From the NCBI GenBank assembly GCA_022072615.1, contig JAJVHS010000051.1:94898-128227 (forward strand): a stretch of 33,330 nt of DNA, written 5' to 3'. The translations under genes and the position numbers were made by a program. This DNA is from Phycisphaerales bacterium. Its GTDB lineage: Bacteria > Planctomycetota > Phycisphaerae > Phycisphaerales > UBA1924. The notes below the pieces were generated by a model that worked only from the letters and a program-made list of their open reading frames with translations, did not search any database and was not told the DNA's origin. This document shows, piece after piece, positions 22,695 through 30,431 of the stretch (its first letter is position 1; each line of letters begins with the position of its first letter).

Positions 22695-23877
22695 ACACGA
22701 TCGCCGGTTCGAGCCGCAGGATGCGCATCCCGCTCAGCACCGCCGAGATCACCGCCACGAAGGTGACCGTGGCCGCGGTCGTTCCCATGTTCCAGAACGT
22801 CGGCAGGAATGGCATCGCGCTGGATTTCACCAGCGCCCCCATCAGGCACGACCCGCCGACCCCGAGCCCGTAGCCCGCCGCGGCGCTGGCCGCCGCCTGC
22901 ACCGCGATCATGCGCAGCAGCGTCGAGTGCGAGGTGCCCAGCGCCATCAGGGTCCCGTAGTGCTGCAGGTTCTCCATCGTGAACATGTACAGCAGCAGCG
23001 CGCTGACCGTGACGCCCACCGCCGCGCCGATGCCCACCATGAACGCGATCCGGGCCACCACGCCCGTCGACTTCACGTAGTAGTCGTACGTGTCCTGCTG
23101 GAACTGCTCGCGCGTCCGGGCACGCAGGCCCGTCGCGTCCTGGATCCGCCGCGTGACCGCGGCCGGGTCCGCGCCCGGCGAGAGCTTGACGAGCACGAAC
23201 GAGAGCAGGTTGCGCTCGCGCGGGGCCAGCGACCGCGCGCGCGAGTACGTCGTGTACAGGATCGGCTTGGCCAGGAAGCGGATCCCAAGATCGGCGATCC
23301 CGACCACGACGACCCGCCGGTCGTTCACGAGCAGCTCGTCGCCCAGTTCCAGCGGGCGCGTCGGGGCCGTCAGGTCCGGCAGGTGCCAGCCGGGCAGGCG
23401 GACCGGCGGGCTGACGGGCATGCGCAGGAACGACTCGGCCCCCGCCGCGTCGGCGATGACCGCATCGGCCGATCGCAGCGCGAGCACGTCGCCCTGGGTC
23501 AGGTGCGCCGGAGCGCCGAACAGGGTCGCGTCGTCGATGCCGATCACCAGCGCCGACCGGAACGCGCCGCTCGGCAGGCGGGTGCGGAGCGACCCCGTGT
23601 ACAGGGGCGACGCCCACGCGACGCCGTCGACACTCTTGACGCGGTCAAGCGCGGTGGCGGTCAGCGGCGCGGGCTCGTCCACGTACTCGACGGCAGGGTC
23701 CATGACCCAGATGTCGGCGTCGGGGATGTCCGAGACCAGCGCGTAGCTGCGCTGCATCATCCCGGCGAACATGCTGAGCAGGTGCGTGATGAGGAACGTG
23801 CACAAGAAGACGCCCATCACGACACCGGCCGACTTGGTCATGTCGCCGATGAGCATGCGGAGGGCGATCCGGAGCAT
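22684..23877 (-). CDS. ABC transporter permease, FtsX/MacB (DevC-like) family
   Basis: This 397-residue inner-membrane protein has the FtsX layout. There is one N-terminal membrane helix (MLRIALRMLIGDMTKSAGVV..VFLCTFLITHLLSMFAG), a large extracytoplasmic domain (about 45-270) beginning YALVSDIPDADIWVMDPAVEY, and three C-terminal helices (around VGIGAAVGVTVSALLLYMF, IAVQAAASAAAGYGLGVG and TAATVTFVAVISAVLSGMRI), ending with the family-typical LRLEPAIVFRR. The start at 23877 places the first helix at the N-terminus; the frame stays open upstream but is Arg/Gly-rich. Such permeases work with an ATPase to export lipids, peptides or glycolipids, or to drive an envelope process. No ATPase or membrane-fusion partner lies next to it in this window. 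Confidence 0.88.
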   Translation of the reverse strand: MLRIALRMLIGDMTKSAGVVMGVFLCTFLITHLLSMFAGMMQRSYALVSDIPDADIWVMDPAVEYVDEPAPLTATALDRVKSVDGVAWASPLYTGSLRTRLPSGAFRSALVIGIDDATLFGAPAHLTQGDVLALRSADAVIADAAGAESFLRMPVSPPVRLPGWHLPDLTAPTRPLELGDELLVNDRRVVVVGIADLGIRFLAKPILYTTYSRARSLAPRERNLLSFVLVKLSPGADPAAVTRRIQDATGLRARTREQFQQDTYDYYVKSTGVVARIAFMVGIGAAVGVTVSALLLYMFTMENLQHYGTLMALGTSHSTLLRMIAVQAAASAAAGYGLGVGGSCLMGALVKSSAMPFLPTFWNMGTTAATVTFVAVISAVLSGMRILRLEPAIVFRR

Positions 23878-24004
23878 GCCGACAGCGTACAACCGCGCCG
23901 AACGGAAGTCCTTTGGCGGCCCCCCGGGGCGGCGGCGGTCGGGCCGCCCGGAAGCCGTCGGCGCATCGCCGTGAATGCGGCGTTGGGCCGCGGCGAGCGT
24001 GCGA

Positions 24005-24973
24005 TCAGCGCCGGCCCCGGTCGTGCTCCATGACGCTCTTTGCAAGCCCGACCGCGGCCAGGGCGCGGATCGTCAGGTACGTGACGTCCAGCTCCCACCA
24101 GCGGTGCCCGTGCGCGGCGGATCGCTGGTCGGCGTGGTGGTTGTTGTGCCAGCCTTCACCGTTGGAAACCAACGCCACGAGCCAGTTGTTGCGGCTGTTC
24201 TCGCCGGTGTCGTGCGACTGGTACCCGAAGAGATGGCTCAGGGAGTTGACGCTCCAGGTGATGTGCCACACCAGCACCGTCCGCACGACCACGCCCCAGA
24301 TGACGATGCTCGCCGAGAAGCGGGCCGCGGCGGCCGCGTCGCGCGTCATCCACCAGCCCGCGGCGAAGCCCGCCAGCGCGAAGACCGCGGCGTGCGCGAC
24401 GTAGACCACCAGCCACCGCATGCGCCGCTCGAGCCCCAGGTAGAAGCGCTGGCGGAGCAGGTCGGCGGCGTAGCGCTGATAGAGGCAAAACGTGTCGGTG
24501 TCGCGGTTCTCGACGACCAGCCACCCCACGTGCCCCCAGAGGAACGTCACCAGGGGGCTGTGCGGGTCGGGCTGTTCATCGGAATGCTGGTGGTGGCGGC
24601 GGTGGATGGCGACCCATCGCCCCGGGCCTTCCTGGAGGCAGCACACGCCCAGGATGGCGAGCGCCCGCTCGAGCCACTTCGGGCACGTGAAGCTGCGGTG
24701 CGTCAGCAGCCGGTGGAAGCACAGGTTGATCCCCAGCGTGCCGAAGACGTACAGCCCCCCCAGGCACAGGGCGACTCCCGTCCAGGTGAAGAACCCGGGG
24801 AGGAGCGCGAGCAGCGCGAGCAGGTGCATCACGGCGATGCTCGTCGCGTACGCCCAGCGCACGCGACGCGTGTCCACGGCCTCGGGCAGCGGGAGCTTGC
24901 GGGCGTTGGTGGTGTCGGCCGCCGGCTCAGGCGGCACGGCATCGAACGGCAAGACCGAGCGGGATGGCGGCAC
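24005..24973 (-). CDS. Acyl-CoA/acyl-lipid desaturase (delta-9 type)
   Basis: This 322-residue di-iron membrane desaturase has all three histidine boxes at the expected distances: HRLLTH (87-92), HRRHHQH (124-130) and HNNHH (276-280), plus the extra His pair HITWSVNSLSH (237-247) typical of stearoyl-CoA-type enzymes. Hydrophobic pairs occur at about 43-80 and 186-240. It introduces a double bond into saturated acyl chains, tuning membrane fluidity. The start is a GTG at 24973 with a poor ribosome site; the ~40 residues before the first helix are variable in this family, so an internal start cannot be excluded. No ferredoxin or reductase gene is adjacent. A GC-rich inverted repeat (GGCGGCCC 23915-23922 / GGGCCGCC 23941-23948) lies downstream of its stop. 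Confidence 0.92.
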   Translation of the reverse strand: MPPSRSVLPFDAVPPEPAADTTNARKLPLPEAVDTRRVRWAYATSIAVMHLLALLALLPGFFTWTGVALCLGGLYVFGTLGINLCFHRLLTHRSFTCPKWLERALAILGVCCLQEGPGRWVAIHRRHHQHSDEQPDPHSPLVTFLWGHVGWLVVENRDTDTFCLYQRYAADLLRQRFYLGLERRMRWLVVYVAHAAVFALAGFAAGWWMTRDAAAAARFSASIVIWGVVVRTVLVWHITWSVNSLSHLFGYQSHDTGENSRNNWLVALVSNGEGWHNNHHADQRSAAHGHRWWELDVTYLTIRALAAVGLAKSVMEHDRGRR

Positions 24974-25190
24974 GGTGATCGAGGCGGCAAGCGGCGACCG
25001 TACCGCCGATGTCGAACGGGCGTTCTCGATAGGAACCTCTCAGACGTGTACGAGGGACTCTCGGCCCGCGTGCGCCGCGGGAGGGCACACGCTAGCAGAA
25101 GTCACGCTGCGTTGGAAGATCGCGGATTGCCGGCGGCCGGCCACCGCCGCTGGGCGCGCCCTGCGCCCGTCGAATTGCCCGAATCGGATG

Positions 25191-25562
25191 TCACCCTCGG
25201 CGGCGTGCGGTGGTTGATCGGTGTGCGTACACCGAGTTCATCACGCGGAGCGTCGCCGCGCGCTGATGTGCGATGGTGGCAGCGATGGCGATGAAGAGCC
25301 GGGCGGCATCGCGGTTGTGTGTCCAGATGGTGCTGCCATATTCGTCGGAGGAGACGACGACTTCCTTTCCGCGGATGCGATACCGAAGATCGCAGATCGC
25401 TCCGAACGGGAAAACGAATCTTCGAACGGGCTTGCACCCGGGCCAGCCCTTGACAACGTCTCGCAGTTGAATCGGGTCCGCATCAGGGCGGCACCACAAG
25501 TGAAAACCGCCATCTGGCCGGCGGTCCACGATGACAGTCGGTCCTGTTTCTTTCACGTCCAT
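25191..25562 (-). CDS. Small protein of unknown function
   Basis: This is a 123-residue minus-strand frame from the ATG at 25562; an alternative start 39 bases upstream is open. I do not recognise a family. It reads like a compact alpha/beta protein: strand-rich start (GPTVIVDRRPDGGFHLWCRP), then VRRFVFPFGAICDLRYRIRGKEVVVSSDE, YGSTIWTHNRDAARLFIAIAATIA, and a basic tail. GC is lower than in the flanking genes (about 58-60% by eye). The opposite-strand frame over the same bases has a less protein-like composition. No Shine-Dalgarno is evident. Its neighbours give no functional hint; it could be a young or horizontally acquired orphan. Confidence 0.55.
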   Translation of the reverse strand: MDVKETGPTVIVDRRPDGGFHLWCRPDADPIQLRDVVKGWPGCKPVRRFVFPFGAICDLRYRIRGKEVVVSSDEYGSTIWTHNRDAARLFIAIAATIAHQRAATLRVMNSVYAHRSTTARRRG

Positions 25563-25617
25563 GACAGCGGGTGACCTGGCGTCATTCAACCTGCACGCCA
25601 CCGGCCGACGAGCCCGC

Positions 25618-26730
25618 TCATCCGCCGATGTTCAGCACCACCTTGATCCCCTCGCCGGAGATCATCGTCTCGTGGGCCTTCTTGAACTGCTCGAGCGGGA
25701 ACTCGTGCGTGATGATGTCGTCGAGCTCCAGCCGCCCCGAGAGCAGCAACTCCTCCATCTGGTACCACGTCTCGAACATCTTGCGGCCGTTGATGCCGAG
25801 CACCTTGCAGCCCTTGAAGACGACCAGCGTGTTGATGTCGAACTTGATCGGGCCCTTGAAGAGCCCCAGCAGCGCCGCCGTCCCGCCGTTGCGCAGCGCC
25901 TGGAAGCCCTGCGTGAGCGCCGGCTCGGCGCCGGACATCTCGAGAAGCACGTCGGCGCCCTCGCCGCGGCAGTCCTTGCGGACCTGGGCGATCCAGTTGT
26001 CGTCGCGCGGGTCGTAGGCCTCCACCGCGCCGAGCTTCTTCGCCAGCGCCCGGCGCTTGGGGTCCACGTCGGTGGCGAAGATGCGGCTCGCGCCCGCGGC
26101 CTTGGCGACGGTCACGGCCATGAGGCCGATGATCCCCGTTCCGGTGATGAGCACGCTCTTGGCGCTCACGTCCGCGGCCATGACGGTGTGAACGGCGTTG
26201 CCCAGGGGGTCGAGCACCGCCGCGACCTTGTCGGGGATGGTCGGGTGCACCGGCCAGACGTTCTCCTCGGGGACGCACACGTAGTCGGCGAAGCACCCGT
26301 CGCGGTCGATGCCGATGATCCTGGTGTCGCTGGCGATGTGGGCGTTGCCGGTGCGGCTGTTGTAGTCCTTCCACTGCGTCGTGTGGCCCTCGGCCGAGAC
26401 GCGCAGGCCGGGCTGGTACTTGCTGACGGCCGATCCGACGGCCTCGATCGTGCCGACGAACTCGTGGCCGGTGACGATGCCGACGGGGATGCGGCCCGCG
26501 GCCCAGGCATCCCATTCCCAGATGTGCCGGTCGGTGCCGCAGATGCCCGCCTTCTTGACGCGGATGAGCACGTCACGCGGGCCGGGGGTCGGCGTGGGCC
26601 GGTTGGGGACGAACTGAAGTTCCGGGCCGGCGTGGTGCTTGATGAGTGCTCGCATGTTGGGTGCGGGTTGTGCGGGGGCGGTGGAAGGGGAGACCTGGAC
26701 GGGACGCTTGGAGGGGGTCAAAGTTGTCAT
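25618..26730 (-). CDS. tdh: Zinc-type alcohol dehydrogenase, threonine 3-dehydrogenase-like, without structural-zinc cysteines
   Basis: This 370-residue medium-chain dehydrogenase is closest in my reading to L-threonine 3-dehydrogenase. It matches AGICGTDRHIWEWD, VTGHEFVG, VSAEGH, GCFADYVCVPEENVW, DPLGNAVHTVM, GTGIIGLMAVTVAKAAGA (NAD fold), LEMSGAEPAL, and GRKMFETWYQMEELLLSG. The catalytic-zinc ligands Cys64, His89 and Glu90 are present. The segment that in E. coli Tdh carries four structural-zinc cysteines (C-x2-C-x2-C-x7-C) is replaced by QWKDYNSRTGNAHIASD, with no Cys. The expected reaction is threonine to 2-amino-3-ketobutyrate with NAD; the missing zinc lobe leaves substrate and oligomer uncertain, and no kbl gene is next to it. 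The start at 26730 is secured by GGAGGAACAACC upstream and gives a 25-residue N-terminal extension. Confidence 0.87.
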   Translation of the reverse strand: MTTLTPSKRPVQVSPSTAPAQPAPNMRALIKHHAGPELQFVPNRPTPTPGPRDVLIRVKKAGICGTDRHIWEWDAWAAGRIPVGIVTGHEFVGTIEAVGSAVSKYQPGLRVSAEGHTTQWKDYNSRTGNAHIASDTRIIGIDRDGCFADYVCVPEENVWPVHPTIPDKVAAVLDPLGNAVHTVMAADVSAKSVLITGTGIIGLMAVTVAKAAGASRIFATDVDPKRRALAKKLGAVEAYDPRDDNWIAQVRKDCRGEGADVLLEMSGAEPALTQGFQALRNGGTAALLGLFKGPIKFDINTLVVFKGCKVLGINGRKMFETWYQMEELLLSGRLELDDIITHEFPLEQFKKAHETMISGEGIKVVLNIGG

Positions 26731-26769
26731 GGTTGTTCCTCCGAAGAGACGAAACGAGGCGGGACTGGA

Positions 26770-26798
26770 ATTGTGCCCGTGCCTGATGGGGGTATCAA
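26770..26798 (-). promoter_or_regulatory. Sigma-70-type promoter of tdh
   Basis: On the minus strand TTGATA (26798-26793, five of six to TTGACA) is followed after exactly 17 bases by CACAAT (26775-26770, four of six to TATAAT). Transcription would begin near 26763, giving a leader of about 33 bases containing the strong GGAGGA ribosome site. This is the best canonical promoter I see in the window. Confidence 0.6.
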
Positions 26799-26985
26799 TC
26801 CGCTTCCGCGAGGAACCCGGGGCCATGGCCGATGAAGGCACGCCCGGGCCCGGGACGGCTCGGGGGGTTCAGCCCCAAGGGACGATAGACTTTCGTGAAC
26901 CGGGCCGGAACGAGACTACGGCTCCGGGTGGCCGGCAGGGGAAGAAACCCGGCCTGCGACGGTCAGAGCCCGGTCGAAGACAGCG

Positions 26986-28242
26986 ATGACGAGCGTCCGA
27001 ACCAATTCGCCCGGTCAGCTTGCCCGGTCCGACGGCAGACCGCGGAGCACGACGTCGGGTACGACGTACGCGTACATGGCGACGACGCCGTCGGGCGGCC
27101 GTCGGTTCGGGATCCGTAGGGCCCGGAATCAGCGTCAGCTCGCCCAGGAACTGCGTTCTCAGCGGCTGGTGCCGCTGCGGGCATGGTCGCTGCCGCAGTG
27201 GGTGGGGGGCGAGTCGGACCTGTCGCTGAAGGACCAGGGCGAGATTCACTTCGTCCTCGGGCAGCTTCTGTCCCGCGGGGTCCCGCTGGTCGAGGCGCTC
27301 GAGGTGACGGGAACCTCCGTGTCGCCCTCGGCCCGGCCGCGGGTGGACCGGATGAGGGAGCTGGTGGCCTCTGGCGCGTCGTTCTCGGACGCGTGCCAGT
27401 CGGTCGAGAGCTTCGACGAGGTGACGATCGCGGTGTACCGAGCCGCCGAGCGCACCGGCGACCTGGCGGGCGCCGCCAAGCAGCTCGCGCTGACCGTCCG
27501 GCGGCAACTGGCGATCTCCGGCAAGGCGGTCACGCTGCTGATCTACCCCGCGATCGTGCTGTCGATCAGCATCGCGGTCTCGCTGCTGATGGTGGCGGTC
27601 ATCGTTCCCAAAATTGCCTCGGCGCTGGCGAGCAACAACGCCGAGCTGCCCGGGATCACGGTCGCCCTGTGGCGCACCGGGGATTTCCTCCGCGAGAACG
27701 CGGGCTGGCTGCTGATCGGCTTCATCGGGCTGGTCGCGCTGGGCATCGTCGCGCGGCGGGCGGTCATGGCGGCGGGCATGGCCGTGGTGCGGCGATTCCC
27801 GCTGGTGAAGGGCGTGGTGCTCGCGCAGGAGATCACGCGGTTCTTCACCGTGATGGCGGCGATGTCGCGCAGCGGCGTGACGCTCGCCGACGCGCTGGGG
27901 GTCGCGGTCGGCGCGGTGCACCATCCCGAGCTCAAGTCGCAGGTGTCGCGCCTGCGGACGCGGCTGGTCGAGGGCGGCGTGCTCAAGAACCTGATCCAGG
28001 ACGTGGACGCGTTCCCGGTGGCGACGCGGCGGCTGATGATCGCCGCCGAGCGCTCGGGGGATCTCCAGGCCGCGTTCGACACGCTCGCGCAGGACATGGC
28101 CGAGGAAGTCGACCGGCGCTCGACGCGGCTGCTGGCGGCGCTCGAGCCCCTGCTCATTCTCATCATGTTCCTGATGATCGGGTCGCTGCTGCTCTCGGTG
28201 ATGATCCCGCTGATGAAGATCGCGTCGTCGGCGGTGCAATAG
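26986..28242 (+). CDS. gspF: Type II secretion/pseudopilus inner-membrane platform protein GspF
   Basis: The protein has 418 residues. After an N-terminal segment with the family start (YAYMATTPSGGRRFGIRRARNQRQLAQELRSQ) it has two tandem T2SSF domains. Each carries a helix-turn with the same conserved box, AAERTGDLAGAA (about 153-164) and AAERSGDLQAAF (about 353-364). Each is followed by membrane helices (about 181-209 and 386-411), with a further helix at 240-256. It is the polytopic platform that connects the assembly ATPase to the growing pseudopilus. The ATG at 26986 was chosen with GAAGACAGCG upstream; ~25 residues before the conserved part are Ser/Thr/Arg-rich. It is the first gene of a same-strand cluster; a weak -10-like TAGACT lies at 26886-26891. 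No gspE or gspD precedes it; tdh diverges instead. Confidence 0.93.
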   Translation: MTSVRTNSPGQLARSDGRPRSTTSGTTYAYMATTPSGGRRFGIRRARNQRQLAQELRSQRLVPLRAWSLPQWVGGESDLSLKDQGEIHFVLGQLLSRGVPLVEALEVTGTSVSPSARPRVDRMRELVASGASFSDACQSVESFDEVTIAVYRAAERTGDLAGAAKQLALTVRRQLAISGKAVTLLIYPAIVLSISIAVSLLMVAVIVPKIASALASNNAELPGITVALWRTGDFLRENAGWLLIGFIGLVALGIVARRAVMAAGMAVVRRFPLVKGVVLAQEITRFFTVMAAMSRSGVTLADALGVAVGAVHHPELKSQVSRLRTRLVEGGVLKNLIQDVDAFPVATRRLMIAAERSGDLQAAFDTLAQDMAEEVDRRSTRLLAALEPLLILIMFLMIGSLLLSVMIPLMKIASSAVQ

Positions 28243-28261
28243 ACGCCCCGCGGTGATTGGT

Positions 28262-28280
28262 CGCGGGCCCCGAGCCCGCG
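28262..28280 (+). promoter_or_regulatory. Hairpin in the gspF-gspG gap
   Basis: CGCGGGC (28262-28268) pairs with GCCCGCG (28274-28280) around CCCGA. It ends a few bases before the gspG ribosome site AAGGAAGGAG and lacks a U-tract. A stabilising or processing element that favours the gspG message is a reasonable inference; a weak terminator is the alternative. Confidence 0.4.
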
Positions 28281-28304
28281 TGTTGGAAGGAAGGAGTTTC
28301 GGCA

Positions 28305-28703
28305 ATGAACACGTATCGAACCGCCCGCTCGGTCCGCCCGGGCTTCTCGCTCCTGGAACTCAGCCTTGTGCTGGCGCTGCTGGGCGTGCTGATGGCCGTG
28401 GCGGCGTACAACATCATGGGCGCGGGCGAGAGGGGGAAAATCAAGGCGACCAGGGTCACGCTGACCACGATCAAGAACATCCTGCAGACCTACCAGGTCG
28501 ATCACTCGACCTTCCCGCCCGACCTGCAGACGCTCATCACGACCAAGTACCTCGAGGACAAGAAGATCAAGGACGGCTTCGAGCAGCCGCTCTATTACGC
28601 CGTGCCCGGCCGCGATGGCCGGCTGTACGAGCTGCTCTCCGCGGGCCCGGACTCCAAGTTCCAGACCCCCGACGACATCGACGTGTGGATGATCGACAAG
28701 TAG
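28305..28703 (+). CDS. gspG: Major pseudopilin GspG
   Basis: This 132-residue type IV pilin-like protein has a short basic leader (MNTYRTARSVRPG). It is predicted to be cut by prepilin peptidase before Phe in PG|FSLLELSLVLALLGVLMAV, with Glu at +5 as required for assembly. The C-terminal body has the GspG pattern: a long helix running into RVTLTTIKNILQTYQVDHSTFPPDLQTLI, then DGFEQPLYYAVPGRDGRLYELLSAGPDSKFQTPDDI, corresponding to the 'DPWGxxYxY..PG..G.ydl.S.G.Dg' region. The Trp-Gly of that motif is replaced by FEQ. It forms the shaft of the pseudopilus. The ribosome site AAGGAAGGAG is the best in the cluster, fitting a highly translated subunit. Confidence 0.93.
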   Translation: MNTYRTARSVRPGFSLLELSLVLALLGVLMAVAAYNIMGAGERGKIKATRVTLTTIKNILQTYQVDHSTFPPDLQTLITTKYLEDKKIKDGFEQPLYYAVPGRDGRLYELLSAGPDSKFQTPDDIDVWMIDK

Positions 28704-28706
28704 AAG

Positions 28707-28727
28707 GCACTGAGCACTGGGCACTGG
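28707..28727. repeat. Three tandem heptamers GCACTG(A/G)
   Basis: GCACTGA, GCACTGG, GCACTGG lie head to tail in the 58-base gap between gspG and the next pseudopilin gene, directly after the gspG stop. Could be slippage or a small regulator/RNA-binding site. Confidence 0.5.
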
Positions 28728-28761
28728 GCGCCGACAAGGGCATTGCACGGCGGCATGCACG

Positions 28762-29385
28762 ATGGCGAGCTGGAACGGACATGTCCGGGCTGAGCGGGGA
28801 CTGACGTTCCTCGAGATCGTCTTCGCGGTCGCGCTCCTGGCGATCCTCGCCTCCACCCTGCTGGGCGCCGCCAACTTCATGCTCACGCGGCAGAAATACG
28901 AGCAGCGGACCCGGGCATGCATGGAGCTTGCCAACCGCCTCGTGCTCCAGTTTCTTGACGACCGCGACTCGATGCCCGATCCGGACCAGCCGCTGACGTA
29001 CGACGGCGACGAGTACCGCTGGTCCCTCGACGAGGATTACTTGGGCTTCGTGCCGGCTCGGACGCCGCCGGTGGCCGAGGGTCGCGAGGCGCCCACGTAC
29101 GACAAGTTCAGGATCTTCCGCGTCAAGGTGTGGCTGGCCGAGCAGCCGGATTCCGGCCCGGTCGCCGCCGGCCCGCACTGCGAGATCTCGCGGATGTGCG
29201 ACGTGCAGGCGATCTTCCGCAACCCAGACTCGCTCCAGAACATGCTCGGTTCCGAGGAAGGACGCCAGCGCCTGACCGACAGCTCTCGGACCCCGCTGGG
29301 CCTGACCAACCGCAAGTCGCCCGACCGCGGCCAGCCGGGCGGCGGCGGCCGGGGCACCGGCGTGAACCGCGGAGGCGGTTCATGA
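28762..29385 (+). CDS. Minor pseudopilin (GspI/GspH-like)
   Basis: This 207-residue protein has a prepilin leader MASWNGHVRAERG and a predicted cleavage RG|LTFLEIVFAVALLAILASTLLGA, with Glu at +5 and a hydrophobic stem helix to about residue 38. The globular part contains RTRACMELANRLVLQFLDDR, a Tyr/Trp-containing beta region (YDGDEYRWSLDEDYLGF) and a strand FRIFRVKVWLAEQ, the arrangement usual in GspI-type tip pseudopilins. The Gly/Arg-rich last ~40 residues are low complexity. By position between G and J it is the I or H equivalent; which one cannot be decided. The ATG at 28762 lacks a clear ribosome site. The stop overlaps the next start as ATGA. Confidence 0.82.
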   Translation: MASWNGHVRAERGLTFLEIVFAVALLAILASTLLGAANFMLTRQKYEQRTRACMELANRLVLQFLDDRDSMPDPDQPLTYDGDEYRWSLDEDYLGFVPARTPPVAEGREAPTYDKFRIFRVKVWLAEQPDSGPVAAGPHCEISRMCDVQAIFRNPDSLQNMLGSEEGRQRLTDSSRTPLGLTNRKSPDRGQPGGGGRGTGVNRGGGS

Positions 29386-30431
29386 TGCGCCGCGGGTTCA
29401 CGATCCTGGAACTCTCGCTGGCGGCCTCCATCGGCGGGCTGATCGTGCTTGCGTCGCTGGGCGTGTTCACGGCGCTCGACCGGACCGACCAGACGCTCAA
29501 GTCGCGGTTCGACCAGACGTCGCAGCTGACGCGGCTGCACGCGGTGATGCGCCGGACGTTCGTCAACCTGGCGATGTCGTCGAAGCCCAAGCCGGTGCCG
29601 CGGCAGCAGGCAAACGCCCAGGCCAACCGCTCGGCCGGGAACACTCAGCGGCCCGAGGCCGGATCGAACGACGGCGGGAACGCCGGCGACCCGAACAACC
29701 CGCCGGTGCCGCAGGTCACTCAACCGGCGCGCGTGGAACCCGCCAGGGTGATCCTGGGCGAGGACCGGCGCGTGTCGCTGACGCCGATGGTGCGGATGGC
29801 GTCGCCGGCCGAGCTCGGTCGCGGCGAGCTGTCGGCCCCGGCGCAGCGGCTCGAGGTCGTCGTCGGTCGCCCGCCCGTCCCGCTGCCGCGCACCCGGGAT
29901 TCGAGCGTGTTCCCCGAGGGCAACGCCGGGCAGGATGAGATGTCCGACGGCGATCCCATCGGCACCAAGCTGTTCCGCGGGATATTCGAGCTCCAGCCCG
30001 TCCCCGCGGGCACGGTCGGCCCCGGAGGATCGGCGCCGAGGCCGATCCTGACGTGGGTGCTCTGGTGGCGACCGCTGCCGCCCGGTTCGGAAGCCGAGCA
30101 GTCGCCCGAGGGGTCGGTTCGCGAGTACGACCTGCTCCCGCCGACGCTGATCGCGACGGACCTGACCTTCCTGCGCTGGCAGTTCTACGACGACCGCCAG
30201 CGCAAGGTCGAGTTCTCGACCGCGTACACGACGGACCTCCCCGCGTATGTCGAGATGGAGGTCCAGACCGCCGCCGGCCTGTGGGCGAACTGGCTGTTCG
30301 AGATCGACTTCATGACCTCCAACGAGGAGACCGAGGACGAACCCGCGGGCGGTCAGGGCGGGACGACGCCGCGGCCGGCGGGAAGTCGAACCGACGCCGG
30401 CCGCCTCGATCGATGGGGAGACGCCGCATGA
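29382..30431 (+). CDS. Minor pseudopilin (GspJ-like)
   Basis: This 349-residue protein begins MMRRG|FTILELSLAASIGGLIVLASLGVFTAL, a very short leader with cleavage before Phe and Glu at +5. After the stem helix (RFDQTSQLTRLHAVMRRTF) comes a low-complexity insert rich in Asn, Gln and Pro (about 65-115). Then a beta-rich body carries LEVVVGRPPVPLP, LFRGIFELQPVPAG, ILTWVLWWRPLPPGSE, LIATDLTFLRWQFYDDRQRKVEFS and LPAYVEMEVQTAAGLWANWLFEID; such 'LRWRYYD..W...W' and 'LPxAVE(I/V)' patterns are what GspJ shows. It is longer than E. coli-type GspJ (~200 aa). It overlaps both neighbours by ATGA, so translation of I-J-K is likely coupled. Confidence 0.82.
   Translation: MMRRGFTILELSLAASIGGLIVLASLGVFTALDRTDQTLKSRFDQTSQLTRLHAVMRRTFVNLAMSSKPKPVPRQQANAQANRSAGNTQRPEAGSNDGGNAGDPNNPPVPQVTQPARVEPARVILGEDRRVSLTPMVRMASPAELGRGELSAPAQRLEVVVGRPPVPLPRTRDSSVFPEGNAGQDEMSDGDPIGTKLFRGIFELQPVPAGTVGPGGSAPRPILTWVLWWRPLPPGSEAEQSPEGSVREYDLLPPTLIATDLTFLRWQFYDDRQRKVEFSTAYTTDLPAYVEMEVQTAAGLWANWLFEIDFMTSNEETEDEPAGGQGGTTPRPAGSRTDAGRLDRWGDAA

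Noticed and set aside
25221..25574. Plus-strand frame of 117 codons overlapping the small orphan
   Set aside because: Less protein-like composition than the minus-strand frame over the same bases; no ribosome site.
25531..26835. A 434-codon plus-strand open frame opposite the dehydrogenase
   Set aside because: Antisense to a dehydrogenase with intact NAD fold and catalytic zinc ligands; composition is typical of a shadow frame.
26886..26891. TAGACT upstream of gspF as a -10 box
   Set aside because: No -35 at a usable distance; mentioned only as a possibility under gspF.
26869..28305. A 478-codon minus-strand open frame opposite gspF
   Set aside because: His/Arg-rich translation, antisense to an unmistakable GspF.
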